A stretch of 64,000 nt of DNA from JAUVDZ01 sp042568205. Its GTDB lineage: Bacteria > Patescibacteriota > Gracilibacteria > UBA1369 > PNNO01. The notes beneath the pieces are model-generated. The model was not told the DNA's origin. It saw only the letters and a list, made by a program, of their open reading frames with translations, and searched no databases. Shown here in pieces: positions 35,501 to 43,680 of the stretch (its first letter is position 1; the number at the start of each line of letters is the position of its first letter). A program made the translations under genes and the position numbers. The stretch lies in NCBI GenBank assembly GCA_042568205.1, contig JBHPJE010000004.1:18044-82043 (forward strand), in the 5' to 3' direction.

Positions 35501-37040
35501 TATTTTTATCAATTACAAGGAATCCATCTTTGTAGAAACTCATGTAACCAAGATATCTTTCCCCTACTGCAACCTGTAAATTTATTTGAGATGCAGGTGG
35601 TTTAATTGTGATGTCCTTATATGCAATGCCTGAGGCAATTGCATTAGTTGAATCACCTTTAATTTTTAATTTGATAATATATGAACCAACTTTTCTATAT
35701 ACATGTGAAGTAGCGAATTTCCCTTCAACTAATGTTCCGTCACCAAAATCCCATTCAATATCTCCTTCATTAATACTTTGGAAATCCGGTCTTGCAGACT
35801 TCAATGCATCAACATTCACTATTAATGGTGCATTACCTTCATCAACATCAGCTGAAATAACCGCTGCAACAAACTGAATATTCATCACAACCTGATGGAG
35901 TTCGTTTAATGCTTCTAATGCATCAACTACTTTTACATTTGAAGGAATATCAAATGCTGTTGGGATTAATAATTCTAGTGCATCAACAGCCCTATCATAA
36001 GCAACTCCAAAATCAGTTTCAGCAGTTGTAACTAATCCTGATTCATCAATTAAAGCTTTTAAATCTTCTAGATTATTCAGAATTTCGTCGATTTTATCTG
36101 CAAAGTCTAACAAGTTTGCTCTCCAAATACTTTCACCTTCTGGACCAGCTTGTGTTAGATAATTATCAATATTTAATTGTAGTTCAGCACTTTCATCAAC
36201 CCACCAAAAAGTCCAATCGTCTTCTAATTGTTGTTGAGATTGTCTTAAGAAAATATCCACATAATCTTCTGCATCACTTGATACTTCAGAAACTCTACTT
36301 AACTCTCCAGATGCATTTTTAACTCTTTGAAGTGCTCTTTTAATATCACTTAAGAAAACATGTAGTTGTTCTGCTCGATCAACATAAGGCACTGATTCAA
36401 GATCACCAAGTGCATCATTCACATCAACATAATGTGCGTAATTAGTTGCAAGATCACGTGCAGCCTTTTCAACTTGATTTGCTGCAGCAAAGAATAACCT
36501 TCTTACACTTTGAGTTTGATCACCTGTTAATTCACTTGGAGCAGAACTTGAAAGTGTAGTTTCAGTATCTGGGCCAAGATCAGTTCCTTTTCCTACTCCT
36601 TTTATTACTGTGTTGACTAAAGCATAAGAAACTAAAATTATCACAATTCCAATAACTGCGTACATTACAGATTTTTTTCCTTTTGTTGTTTGTTCTTCAG
36701 CTCCTCCTGCAATTACATACATAAATCCTCCGTAAATCACCATTATAACTGCAACAAGCCCAAGGAATCCAAGAACAAAGTTAACTGCATTAACAATAAA
36801 ATCTCTTAAATTTGTTTGCTGAGTTAATGTAGGATCATATCCTTCTGAACTTGGTGCTTGCAGTCCTCCCTGAAATTGAGTAAAGCTTGTTGCTTCCTCG
36901 CCTCCACAAGAGAAAAATCCACCAGTAGATTTTGCCAAATCTCCACAAAGATCCGCACTTGCGGTTTGTACAGATACAAAGAATGTCGCAATTAATGCGA
37001 TAATAAATGTAAGTAATATGTATTTGTTTAGTTTCTTCAT
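32598..37040 (-). CDS. Giant pilin-domain protein fused to multiple PKD/Ig-like domains
   Basis: This 1480-residue protein begins with a signal peptide (cleavage after ASA, about residue 29) and a Cys-containing segment. A VirB2/T4SS-pilin-like hairpin follows (about 80-150): two helices flanking the loop AGGAEEQTTKGKKSVMYAV. A helical stalk (about 165-390) leads into roughly nine PKD/Ig-like domains (about 395-1430) with cores such as WDFGDG, WAFGDG, WNFGDE and WDFEGDG. A C-terminal membrane helix closes it (about 1450-1476, ISTILVSILLFGIISLSLY). The pilin part is thus tethered at both ends to the membrane with a long extracellular loop between. It has its own promoter (37065-37093). Confidence 0.87.
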   Translation of the reverse strand: MKKLNKYILLTFIIALIATFFVSVQTASADLCGDLAKSTGGFFSCGGEEATSFTQFQGGLQAPSSEGYDPTLTQQTNLRDFIVNAVNFVLGFLGLVAVIMVIYGGFMYVIAGGAEEQTTKGKKSVMYAVIGIVIILVSYALVNTVIKGVGKGTDLGPDTETTLSSSAPSELTGDQTQSVRRLFFAAANQVEKAARDLATNYAHYVDVNDALGDLESVPYVDRAEQLHVFLSDIKRALQRVKNASGELSRVSEVSSDAEDYVDIFLRQSQQQLEDDWTFWWVDESAELQLNIDNYLTQAGPEGESIWRANLLDFADKIDEILNNLEDLKALIDESGLVTTAETDFGVAYDRAVDALELLIPTAFDIPSNVKVVDALEALNELHQVVMNIQFVAAVISADVDEGNAPLIVNVDALKSARPDFQSINEGDIEWDFGDGTLVEGKFATSHVYRKVGSYIIKLKIKGDSTNAIASGIAYKDITIKPPASQINLQVAVGERYLGYMSFYKDGFLVIDKNRLNVTLTEARDIGITFDASETRGGFQTEQAQEAGETYVQTIGWAFGDGSDRIFGEMVAQDIQTHYYGEEGTYPVVIEVEDSRGIKDRKVFEVVVDSPAARVDVLPSNVARINEDITFDASNSSTDGGQITGYNWKINNTQLRYAAEETDQSFIKSFDSPGVYAVNLRVTDNLGNVATDSSVLTIESQPPEAKFIFTNPDNSKPHIYYLDGSQSLDPDGNIQTGQYIYKWKVHAIDEDYDFIDPLTGEVDTEGANKESMYLKFFRTGDYKVSLQVDDLNEPENPGIIHEQIIQVSSILDVAFGNVEQAAGILDENGETTIDFMGISENAVAYEWNFGDETTDVSGDMVGGRTDVKHIYDLAGSYDVRLTVFDREDNENTIKRRIVIGDANSPVAVIAVEVDGNEIYDFTEPIEVNRKSVIVFNAERSLNVDGTSRRLGYQWDFGDTQRSTEKKITHTYTDLSPEDPGHYYASLKVLDKDDLTRTSVAGINIKVVGELPTMQAFTAVPQQSDLTTPVRVKLEAVGAKDPDGQIVKYLWWYYNEKDSSMSMGHTITQDPQAVVTLGTRGAEGDPVTYKFGLQMTDQENFTISAREILKENVLPSVTVINGPNDIPVANFNVDRSSVMAGDTVNFTSSSYDPDGKIVSYIWDFEGDGFGNNEEVTKSTISHIYTQPDDEGINVRLKVIDDNFAESISLPVKIYVDVSAGEPIADYRFVQIGTNKIGFINNSVADEVAGTVLDTFKWDFDLSSNLPSADSDADGILDNDIDSFEKNPIWTYEQPGIYRTRLIVTDNYNSESEVVKFVNVKDSGEVEEAVGDLKADFLTDPALSPEDGAIHLQGSFDEASFNFANSEGSIKKYVFDNNVYVDSNNNGRKADDEDYVTSKAGIYTTTFNPEAEKIKVRLTVYGKDGGIDMKEVNVIFDNNIDQGLSNMQVNLLGSASGQISTILVSILLFGIISLSLYKLSLNE

Positions 37041-37064
37041 TATTTTATTTTAATTTTTCCTTAT

Positions 37065-37093
37065 ATTATAGCAGAAAATTAAGGTTTTTTCAA
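37065..37093 (-). promoter_or_regulatory. Internal promoter for 32598-37040
   Basis: On the minus strand TTGAAA (37088-37093) and TATAAT (37065-37070) are separated by 17 bp. It lies in the gap after the triple-pilin gene, so the PKD genes can be expressed apart from the upstream genes. Confidence 0.75.
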
Positions 37094-37102
37094 TTGTAAA
37101 TG

Positions 37103-38047
37103 TTAAGTTCCTGGTTCAAGCTGAATAACTGTATTTACCAGTGCAAAAGCGCCTAAACCGAGCACCATTGCAATAACAGCACCAATCAATACTTTTTTAG
37201 CATTTTGCGTCTTTTCTTCGTTTCCTGTAGCTGTTACATAAAGGAAACCTCCATACATTGAAGCAATAAATGCTGATATTGAAATAAATGCTGATGTAAA
37301 GTTGGTAAATCTAACAATCATTAATATTCCCTGCCTTGCTTCTGGAATCTTTGAACCCTTATCCGGGAATAAGAAATCCTGAACAACAAATTCAGCAAGT
37401 CCAATAATAAATAAACCTACAACAAGCCAAGTAATTTGCTTTTTCACCTTTGTTTGAGCTTCTTCATTACCTGCACTTACAAGAAGTCTAAATCCTGCAA
37501 CAACCATCATAAATATTGCTAAAGCACCTGCAACAAGCATGGCAATATTATAAAATCCTTTAATTTGTCTTGTACCTTCAGTTGCTGCTATCTGAGCAGT
37601 AGCTTCACTATCATAAACCTCTCCTTCAAGCCCAAAAAACACATTTTTGACTAACACATCGGCAACTATTATCATAACAACACCAGTAGCAAGCATTATC
37701 ATTTGCTCTTTCATCTTTGGCATAACTTCGTCAATCTTCTTTCTGGCTAAGATAAGCCTTCCGCCAGTGATTATAATCATAATAACCGCAATTGAAGCTA
37801 TTAAAAATTTAAAGAAATCCAAAGTGAAATATATTGCTGTAGTTATATTAGAAACTCCTTGCTTTTTAATTGCATCACCATGAGTCAAAGTGTCGTATGT
37901 CGGTAGTTCAGTTGCCCCTTCAATTATTTCAAGATATCCATCAAATTTTGCATTAACCTGTTCATTCATAACAATATTAACTGATAAAACCAGTGTAGTT
38001 ATTGCCATGACTAAGGCCAATGATGTTAGGAATTTATTAATTTTCAT
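37103..38047 (-). CDS. Membrane protein with three VirB2/T4SS-pilin-like repeats
   Basis: This 314-residue protein has a signal or anchor helix (about 8-26) and then three copies of a helix-loop-helix unit at about 66-138, 158-226 and 240-310. Each has a Gly-containing first helix, a short charged loop (ARKKIDEVMPKMKEQ; SAGNEEAQTKVKKQ; ATGNEEKTQNAKKV) and a second helix ending in a Val/Asn-rich turn (LVKNVFF, FVVQDFLF, LVNTVIQ). This is the pattern of the T4SS pilin (VirB2/TrbC-like) family, normally one unit per protein. The triplication suggests a built-in trimer of pilin-like subunits. The gap to 38055-39188 is 7 bp. Confidence 0.85.
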   Translation of the reverse strand: MKINKFLTSLALVMAITTLVLSVNIVMNEQVNAKFDGYLEIIEGATELPTYDTLTHGDAIKKQGVSNITTAIYFTLDFFKFLIASIAVIMIIITGGRLILARKKIDEVMPKMKEQMIMLATGVVMIIVADVLVKNVFFGLEGEVYDSEATAQIAATEGTRQIKGFYNIAMLVAGALAIFMMVVAGFRLLVSAGNEEAQTKVKKQITWLVVGLFIIGLAEFVVQDFLFPDKGSKIPEARQGILMIVRFTNFTSAFISISAFIASMYGGFLYVTATGNEEKTQNAKKVLIGAVIAMVLGLGAFALVNTVIQLEPGT

Positions 38048-38054
38048 ATTTGAT

Positions 38055-39188
38055 TTATGGGCTAAATTGACCAGCTACAATCGTACTTACTATTGCAAAT
38101 GAACCGTAAATAAGCACCATCCCGGCAATTGAAAGGAATATAATTTTCTTTGCTTTATTTGTTTGTTCTTCCTTTCCTCCAGCTGTTGCATACATAATTG
38201 CACCCACAATAAGCATTAGAATTGCAAGCGGAGCTACAAATGTAACAGCCATATTAGTAAATCCAATCATTTCCTGAACTGCTCGTGTTGGATTAATAGC
38301 AGGATCCAATCCCATAGAAGAGTATTTTGAAGGATCAACAATATATAAAACTTTATCAATTAAAGTAGTAGCTAAAATTATGGCAACTAAACCAACTGAA
38401 GTATAAATAAGATTTTTCTTATCTAAAGCTATACTCTCTTCACTTCCTGCCAGACCAATAAGCCTGATCCCATTTCTAATAAACATAAATATCGCAACTC
38501 CTCCAATCAAATATTTAATAAATGTAATTATAACTCTGGTTTCCTGTTTAAATAATGCTGCCTGTCGAATAATATTATTCGGATCTTTTAAAAATCCACC
38601 TCTGGCACATTCAGTCTCCCCCGGAGCACAGGCAACTGATAAAACTTTTGCAAATTCATCACCAAATCCAATTATTAATAAACCAATTATTCCGTATGTT
38701 ATGGCATTTTTTTGCTTTGTAATCGTATCATCATTACCCTGTGAAATAATTAATTTAAGTGCAGAAAGCATTATAAATAGCACAGCAACTGCACCCAGAA
38801 TAAACTTTGCATTTCTAATAAGACCATTAGCAAATTCACTAAGCATTCCAGTAGGCGTAGTACTTGATAATTTAGGGAAATCCGGATACGCCGCAGGATT
38901 TAAAGGAATATAAATATAATCATCTTTGTATGCACCAGGTTCGGTTACAGGTGTTGAAGTAGTTGTTGGTGAAGTTTTAGCAGGAGCTACTGCGCTTGGA
39001 GCAGACCCTGCACCACTTCCCCCAGTCCCTTGAGCAGCAGTTCCACCTGAGCTACCACCACCAGTACCAGATGTAACATCCTGCGCACTAGTAATTGGTG
39101 CAAGCATCGCTAAAACTATTCCTAAAACAAAAAGAAATGCTACGAATTCTTTTAAAAATCTACTAATTGTTTTTTGTTTTTGGGCCAT
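38055..39188 (-). CDS. Membrane protein with three VirB2/T4SS-pilin-like repeats and a Gly/Ser linker
   Basis: This 377-residue protein has a signal helix (about 12-35), a low-complexity Gly/Ser/Thr/Pro linker (about 38-85), then three pilin-like hairpins at about 118-185, 207-282 and 300-372. Their loops read SQGNDDTITKQKNAI, LAGSEESIALDKKNL and AGGKEEQTNKAKKII. Repeat three is closest to the single unit of 32598-37040. It is a paralogue of 37103-38047 and probably forms a complex with it. The stop-to-start gap to the next gene is 7 bp and the gap from the upstream gene 39200-41593 is 11 bp. Confidence 0.85.
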   Translation of the reverse strand: MAQKQKTISRFLKEFVAFLFVLGIVLAMLAPITSAQDVTSGTGGGSSGGTAAQGTGGSGAGSAPSAVAPAKTSPTTTSTPVTEPGAYKDDYIYIPLNPAAYPDFPKLSSTTPTGMLSEFANGLIRNAKFILGAVAVLFIMLSALKLIISQGNDDTITKQKNAITYGIIGLLIIGFGDEFAKVLSVACAPGETECARGGFLKDPNNIIRQAALFKQETRVIITFIKYLIGGVAIFMFIRNGIRLIGLAGSEESIALDKKNLIYTSVGLVAIILATTLIDKVLYIVDPSKYSSMGLDPAINPTRAVQEMIGFTNMAVTFVAPLAILMLIVGAIMYATAGGKEEQTNKAKKIIFLSIAGMVLIYGSFAIVSTIVAGQFSP

Positions 39189-39199
39189 TTATTTAATTT

Positions 39200-41593
39200 T
39201 TAGGCTTTTGCTTTTTTTGGTTGTTTCTTCTTTTTGATTGCTTCTTCGAAAACTGGGATGAGAGCATCGGTATGTTTTATTAATTGTTTTCTTAATTTAT
39301 CTGATCTGACTATATCTCTTGAACTTCCATTATTTTTTTTAAATCTAATAAATTTTATTATTTTAGGTTGGTCCTTCTTGTTGAAATCTTCCAACTTCCC
39401 ATTTAATTTTTTTTGTAAACTTTTAAGTTTATCAAATTTAGTTAAAGCCGTCATTCGCTCATTTATTGTTCTTTGTAATTTTGAAGGAAGCTTCTTAATA
39501 TCATTTGCATCAGGCTTTTTAAATGTAACTTTAATTGTATCTTTGTTATAAAATGGAACTCTTTTGCTGGTCATTTTATTTCCCTTCAACAGATAAGCTG
39601 TCTTTTCACCTGGAACATACAATGCTTCTCTTTTTCCTTTTGGGCCATCGATTGTGATATATGCAAACTTATCTCTTACGTTATTAAAATTCATTAATTG
39701 ATGGATTTTTCTATTTAATAATTTTCTTTCATTCCTATTAGGCTTTTCTTTTCCAACAGTAAATTTATAAGGATCTTTTGCATCGTAATTAATCAAACCT
39801 TTAAAATCAGGATTTAAATGGGCTTCCATATTTGCTCTATCCTTCTTAAATTTCTCTTTTGCTTTTTGAGCCTCAGTTTTCTCTGACGCTGCTTTTTGTT
39901 CTTCTTTGGTCAATACTCCAAGTTCTTTTGAACCGCTTCTATCAATCTTTCCTTTCTTATCCTGCTTTGCTACCAATAATTTATTTGTTCTTGTATGAAA
40001 TAAATATGTACGTCCTCCTGCTGTGATTTTAAATTCACCCTGACCACCACCTTCATTTCTAAAATACACTTTTGTTCCTCCTTCATTGATTACGAGTCCA
40101 TAGCCACCACGTGTACTTCCAGGCAATCTTGCATTCTTGGCATAATCTCTTAATGATTGCTTTACTTGATTCAATTCTCCCATATTTTTCATTTTCAATT
40201 GACTCAAATTCTTTTGAAAACTAGCCATTACTGAATGAGCTTTTATTACATGAAGTGCTTTTAAATGATCTGGATGTCCACCTTCCTGAGGAGTACTTAA
40301 ATCAAAACCACCGCCTGCTTCAGTCCCATCTCCTGTCATATAACATACTACTTTACCTTGTCTATAAATAACCATTGTAGGATATCCCCTGTATGATTTA
40401 TTCGGATCTTTTGGTTTTGGCCAGTTTATTGCTGCAGCTTCATAGCCATCAGGTAATGATGTTGTTTTTACTTTTCCAGGACTGCCATTATGTAAAAGAC
40501 CTTTCACATTGTTGAGAACTTTATTTTTTGCTTCACTAAAATTAGGTGCAGTCCCATTTTCAAGATGATTTAGATTCTCAACCATAGTTCTTTGACTTTC
40601 ACTTAATTTTTTCAATTCTTCTTTGCTCATTCTCCCAGGAGCTTTTATTGGAGTGCCTGGCTTTGGAGCTGGTCCAATACTTTCATAAAGAGGATCTGAT
40701 GGTGGCATCTCATTAGGCTTTGTAGCATTAGCAGGATTTGGCGGAATTGTTATTTTTTGTTTTTTTGCTTCTTTATCAATTTCTGTATTTAAATCTGTTA
40801 AGAGTTCGTTTCTTTTTTTAGGATCTGTTTTTGCATCAGCTAATTTTTTTATTTTTTTAATTGTTTGTAAACTCTCATAAGCCTGCTTATATTGTTTTGA
40901 TCCTTTCATTGCCTGATTATGTGTATATTTGCCTCTTTTTTTCTCTAATACTCCTTCAAGGAATTTAATTTTATAGGCAATATCTGCACTTAATTTTTCA
41001 TTTTTTTGTTCAATGGTTTGCGGTTTTTCATTTTGCGCCTCTGGTTTTCCTGCGGCAGCTTTTGGAGGTGCAGCTGGTGTTCGAGAAGGTTGTGCAGTAG
41101 CTTGAGTTGCAGGTTTTCTTTTAGAAATATTGATAAATTTCTTTTTCTTACCTCTACGTTTTCCGCTTCTTAAATATGCTTGCTCATTATGATAATCAAT
41201 TCTACTTTGAAGATGCTGATCAATCCCTTTTAATGTTTGTTTTTTTACTTCCCCTTTTAATTTTTTGGCTTTTTCTAATTTTTCTTTCAATAATTTCACA
41301 GTATCTTTCATCACACTTGCTCTCTCTTTAATTTTTTCTGCTTGCCTTCTTCTTCTTTTACTTTTACTTTTTGACAATTTATTTCCCTTCTCCTCAAGAT
41401 TAGTTGCGACTTCATCAAATTGATTCAACTTATGTTCAACATCTTTTTGTAGTTCATCAGCACTTTTTGGTTTTTGAGAAGGCCCTTTTGGCGCTCCTCC
41501 AGGCGTAGCCGGAGGTTTCCCTCCGGGACCCATATACAAAAACTTACTTTCAAATAGGAAATTATTAATATATTTTTGAAACAAATTTTTCAT
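39200..41593 (-). CDS. Lysine-rich hypothetical protein heading the pilin-PKD operon
   Basis: This protein has up to 797 residues, very basic. The first 20 residues (MKNLFQKYINNFLFESKFLY) precede MGPGGKPP, so the true start may be Met21. A Pro/Gly-rich head is followed by a Lys/Glu coiled coil (about 45-150) and a linker. A mid-region (about 330-560) has a more globular, mixed alpha/beta look (PTMVIYRQGKVVCYMTGDG; TYLFHTRTNKLLVAK). A basic C-terminal domain repeats the theme KREALYVPGEKTAYLLKG. No signal peptide or ATPase motif is present. Position suggests a cytoplasmic partner of the membrane pilin proteins (inference). I see only a weak -10 (TAAAAT) upstream. Confidence 0.7.
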   Translation of the reverse strand: MKNLFQKYINNFLFESKFLYMGPGGKPPATPGGAPKGPSQKPKSADELQKDVEHKLNQFDEVATNLEEKGNKLSKSKSKRRRRQAEKIKERASVMKDTVKLLKEKLEKAKKLKGEVKKQTLKGIDQHLQSRIDYHNEQAYLRSGKRRGKKKKFINISKRKPATQATAQPSRTPAAPPKAAAGKPEAQNEKPQTIEQKNEKLSADIAYKIKFLEGVLEKKRGKYTHNQAMKGSKQYKQAYESLQTIKKIKKLADAKTDPKKRNELLTDLNTEIDKEAKKQKITIPPNPANATKPNEMPPSDPLYESIGPAPKPGTPIKAPGRMSKEELKKLSESQRTMVENLNHLENGTAPNFSEAKNKVLNNVKGLLHNGSPGKVKTTSLPDGYEAAAINWPKPKDPNKSYRGYPTMVIYRQGKVVCYMTGDGTEAGGGFDLSTPQEGGHPDHLKALHVIKAHSVMASFQKNLSQLKMKNMGELNQVKQSLRDYAKNARLPGSTRGGYGLVINEGGTKVYFRNEGGGQGEFKITAGGRTYLFHTRTNKLLVAKQDKKGKIDRSGSKELGVLTKEEQKAASEKTEAQKAKEKFKKDRANMEAHLNPDFKGLINYDAKDPYKFTVGKEKPNRNERKLLNRKIHQLMNFNNVRDKFAYITIDGPKGKREALYVPGEKTAYLLKGNKMTSKRVPFYNKDTIKVTFKKPDANDIKKLPSKLQRTINERMTALTKFDKLKSLQKKLNGKLEDFNKKDQPKIIKFIRFKKNNGSSRDIVRSDKLRKQLIKHTDALIPVFEEAIKKKKQPKKAKA

Positions 41594-41713
41594 TTTGTTT
41601 TTTTTTATTTATTTTCTTCTTATTATTTTAACATAAAATGCCCTAAAAATAAAGGGATTATGGCCTCTTAAGTGGTCGTGTCGGTTGAGGCACAAAATTT
41701 TGCTAATTTTCGC

Positions 41714-41742
41714 TTGCATAAAATAAAATTTAATAATATAAT
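41714..41742 (+). promoter_or_regulatory. Promoter for the secE-nusG-rplK-rplA operon
   Basis: TTGCAT (41714-41719) and TATAAT (41737-41742) are separated by 17 bp. Predicted transcription start is near 41749, giving a 46-nt leader before secE. Confidence 0.75.
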
Positions 41743-41794
41743 CTTTTTCGAACAGGGGGCTTTTTAAGAGTGTTCCCGTTAAACAATAATTATC

Positions 41795-41989
41795 ATGGCA
41801 AAAAAAGCATTATTTGGATACTTCACAGATAGTTGGCAGGAGCTTAAAAAAGTAACCTGGCCAACAAAAAATCAGGCTATAAAACTAACTGGAATTGTAC
41901 TAGGATTCTGTTTTGTTTCAGCAGTAGTTTTAGGACTGGTAGATGGAATATTCAGTTACGTTTATAAATTATTACTTACACTAGCATAA
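41795..41989 (+). CDS. secE: Protein translocase subunit SecE
   Basis: This 64-residue protein is the short, single-helix form of SecE. It has the conserved amphipathic segment SWQELKKVTWPTKNQA followed by one membrane helix (about 31-55). It is part of the SecYEG channel. Position directly before nusG is the standard bacterial arrangement. No Shine-Dalgarno is seen upstream (AATAATTATC). Confidence 0.95.
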   Translation: MAKKALFGYFTDSWQELKKVTWPTKNQAIKLTGIVLGFCFVSAVVLGLVDGIFSYVYKLLLTLA

Positions 41990-41990
41990 T

Positions 41991-42536
41991 ATGGCTAAAC
42001 AAGCTGCAGGTACAGGTCGACATTGGTATGTGGTTCACACATATTCAGGATATGAAGATGCTGTACGCGAAGCTTTACAACAAAGAATTGAAACAATGAA
42101 TATGCAGGATTATATATTCGATGTTGTTGTGCCAAAAGAAACTCAAATTGTTATTAAAAAAGGTGAACCTACTACAGAAGAAAAAAGAATTTTCCCAGGT
42201 TATGTTCTTGTTGATATGACAGTAACTGATGAATCATGGTATGTGGTTCGAAATACTCCAAATGTAACTGGATTTGTAGGATCTGGAACTACTCCGGTTC
42301 CTGTTTCTGAAGATGAATGGAAGGTTATTGAAAAACATATGGGTAAGGAAGAACCAAGATTTAAAATCGACTTCAGCATTAGTGATACTGTTACAGTTCT
42401 TGATGGACCTTTTGCAAATTATGAAGGTATCATCAATAAAATCGACGAAGAAAAAGGTAAAGTTACTGTTATGATCACTATCTTCGAACGTGAAACTCCT
42501 GTTGAACTCGACTTTACACAAGTTAAGAAGAAATAA
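41991..42536 (+). CDS. nusG: Transcription termination/antitermination factor NusG
   Basis: This 181-residue protein has an NGN domain (about 9-115; HWYVVHTYSGYED, FPGYVLVDM, VRNTPNVTGFVG) and a C-terminal KOW domain (about 126-165; DTVTVLDGPFANYEGIINKID). NusG couples RNA polymerase to the ribosome and to Rho. It starts 1 bp after secE and its stop codon overlaps the next start by one base (TAATG). Confidence 0.97.
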   Translation: MAKQAAGTGRHWYVVHTYSGYEDAVREALQQRIETMNMQDYIFDVVVPKETQIVIKKGEPTTEEKRIFPGYVLVDMTVTDESWYVVRNTPNVTGFVGSGTTPVPVSEDEWKVIEKHMGKEEPRFKIDFSISDTVTVLDGPFANYEGIINKIDEEKGKVTVMITIFERETPVELDFTQVKKK

Positions 42537-43240
42537 TGAATAAGCTTACAACAATTTTTATCATTGTGACGGTTTTGATTGTCAGTGTCGTTGGCACTCT
42601 TCTTGGTATTAGATATTTTTCAGGAGACAATCAAGAGTCTGAACAACCGCTGTATGTAGCAGAAGAAGAGCCTGAAGACACTTCACCTCCTCCGACAATA
42701 GCATTACCTTTTGATGAGCCAGAAGGACCACCAGAACCAATAACAACTCCGTCTTCCCCTCCTCCATCAATACCTTCTCCTTTTGATTTTATGGAAGAAG
42801 AGGAATTAAAAGCACCAATTATGGCTGGCATTGATTTAAAAATGATTAATGATGCTGGTTTTAAAGATAATACTTTAGATATTTCGGAATTTGATGGAAT
42901 CGTTTTTAATGATTTCAACATGGCTGAGTACAATGACGACGATCACATTTTATATATTTTATTGTCTGGTGAAGAAGAATCTGCAAAAATTACTGAACTC
43001 TTCTTTCCGTCTTTAGAAATCTCTAACGAGGTTTACGCTTCTCTAAAGGCAAAAATGGCAGATAGTGGGTACTTTGAATTAAATGAAACGAATCAATATG
43101 GAGACCACTCATATTTTGCCAATCATGCTACAGAAAAGAACTCTGTATTTTTAGTTGTAAAGATAAGAGAGCGCTTGTATACTCTTCACTACCCAGCTAA
43201 GAACCACAATAAAATTAAGAATTTAATTAACCAATTATAG
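42536..43240 (+). CDS. Signal-anchored hypothetical protein inserted between nusG and rplK
   Basis: This 234-residue protein has an N-terminal membrane anchor (about 5-27), an acidic Pro-rich linker (about 38-85, PPPTIALPFDEPEGPPEP), and a small mixed alpha/beta domain (about 95-234) ending HYPAKNHNKIKNLINQL. No known domain. It starts with a 1-bp overlap with nusG and ends 3 bp before rplK, so it must be on the ribosomal-protein transcript. A function in translation is not implied; it may be a hitchhiker using a strong promoter. Confidence 0.75.
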   Translation: MNKLTTIFIIVTVLIVSVVGTLLGIRYFSGDNQESEQPLYVAEEEPEDTSPPPTIALPFDEPEGPPEPITTPSSPPPSIPSPFDFMEEEELKAPIMAGIDLKMINDAGFKDNTLDISEFDGIVFNDFNMAEYNDDDHILYILLSGEEESAKITELFFPSLEISNEVYASLKAKMADSGYFELNETNQYGDHSYFANHATEKNSVFLVVKIRERLYTLHYPAKNHNKIKNLINQL

Positions 43241-43243
43241 AAA

Positions 43244-43669
43244 ATGGCTAAAACAATAATGACTGTTATAAAACTTCAGATTCCAGCAGGTAAAGCTAAT
43301 CCAGCGCCTCCTGTAGGACCTGCTCTAGGTCAGCATGGAATTGCAATTCAGGAGTTCTGTACACAGTTCAACAATCAAACTAATCAAATGGGCGATACAA
43401 TCGTTCCAGTTGAAATTACAGTTTATGAGGACAGATCTTTCACGTTTATTAAGAAAACTGCGCCTGCTGCTGTACTAATTAAGAAAGCTATCAATCTTAA
43501 AAAAGGATCAGGTGAACCAAATAAGGATAAAGTAGGAACTATTACAAGAGATCAATTAAAGAAAATTGCAGAAGAAAAAATGGAAGATTTAAATGCAAAT
43601 GATGTAGAAGCAGCAGCTAATATTATCGCTGGTACTGCCCGAAGTATGGGAGTTGAAGTAAAAGGATAA
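43244..43669 (+). CDS. rplK: 50S ribosomal protein L11
   Basis: This 141-residue protein has the canonical Pro-rich N-terminal loop (PAGKANPAPPVGPALGQHGI) and the C-terminal rRNA-binding domain (GTITRDQLKKIAEEKMEDLNA, ending AGTARSMGVEVKG). L11 forms the GTPase-associated centre with 23S rRNA. Length matches the family. Confidence 0.97.
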   Translation: MAKTIMTVIKLQIPAGKANPAPPVGPALGQHGIAIQEFCTQFNNQTNQMGDTIVPVEITVYEDRSFTFIKKTAPAAVLIKKAINLKKGSGEPNKDKVGTITRDQLKKIAEEKMEDLNANDVEAAANIIAGTARSMGVEVKG

Positions 43670-43680
43670 CCAATTAATTT

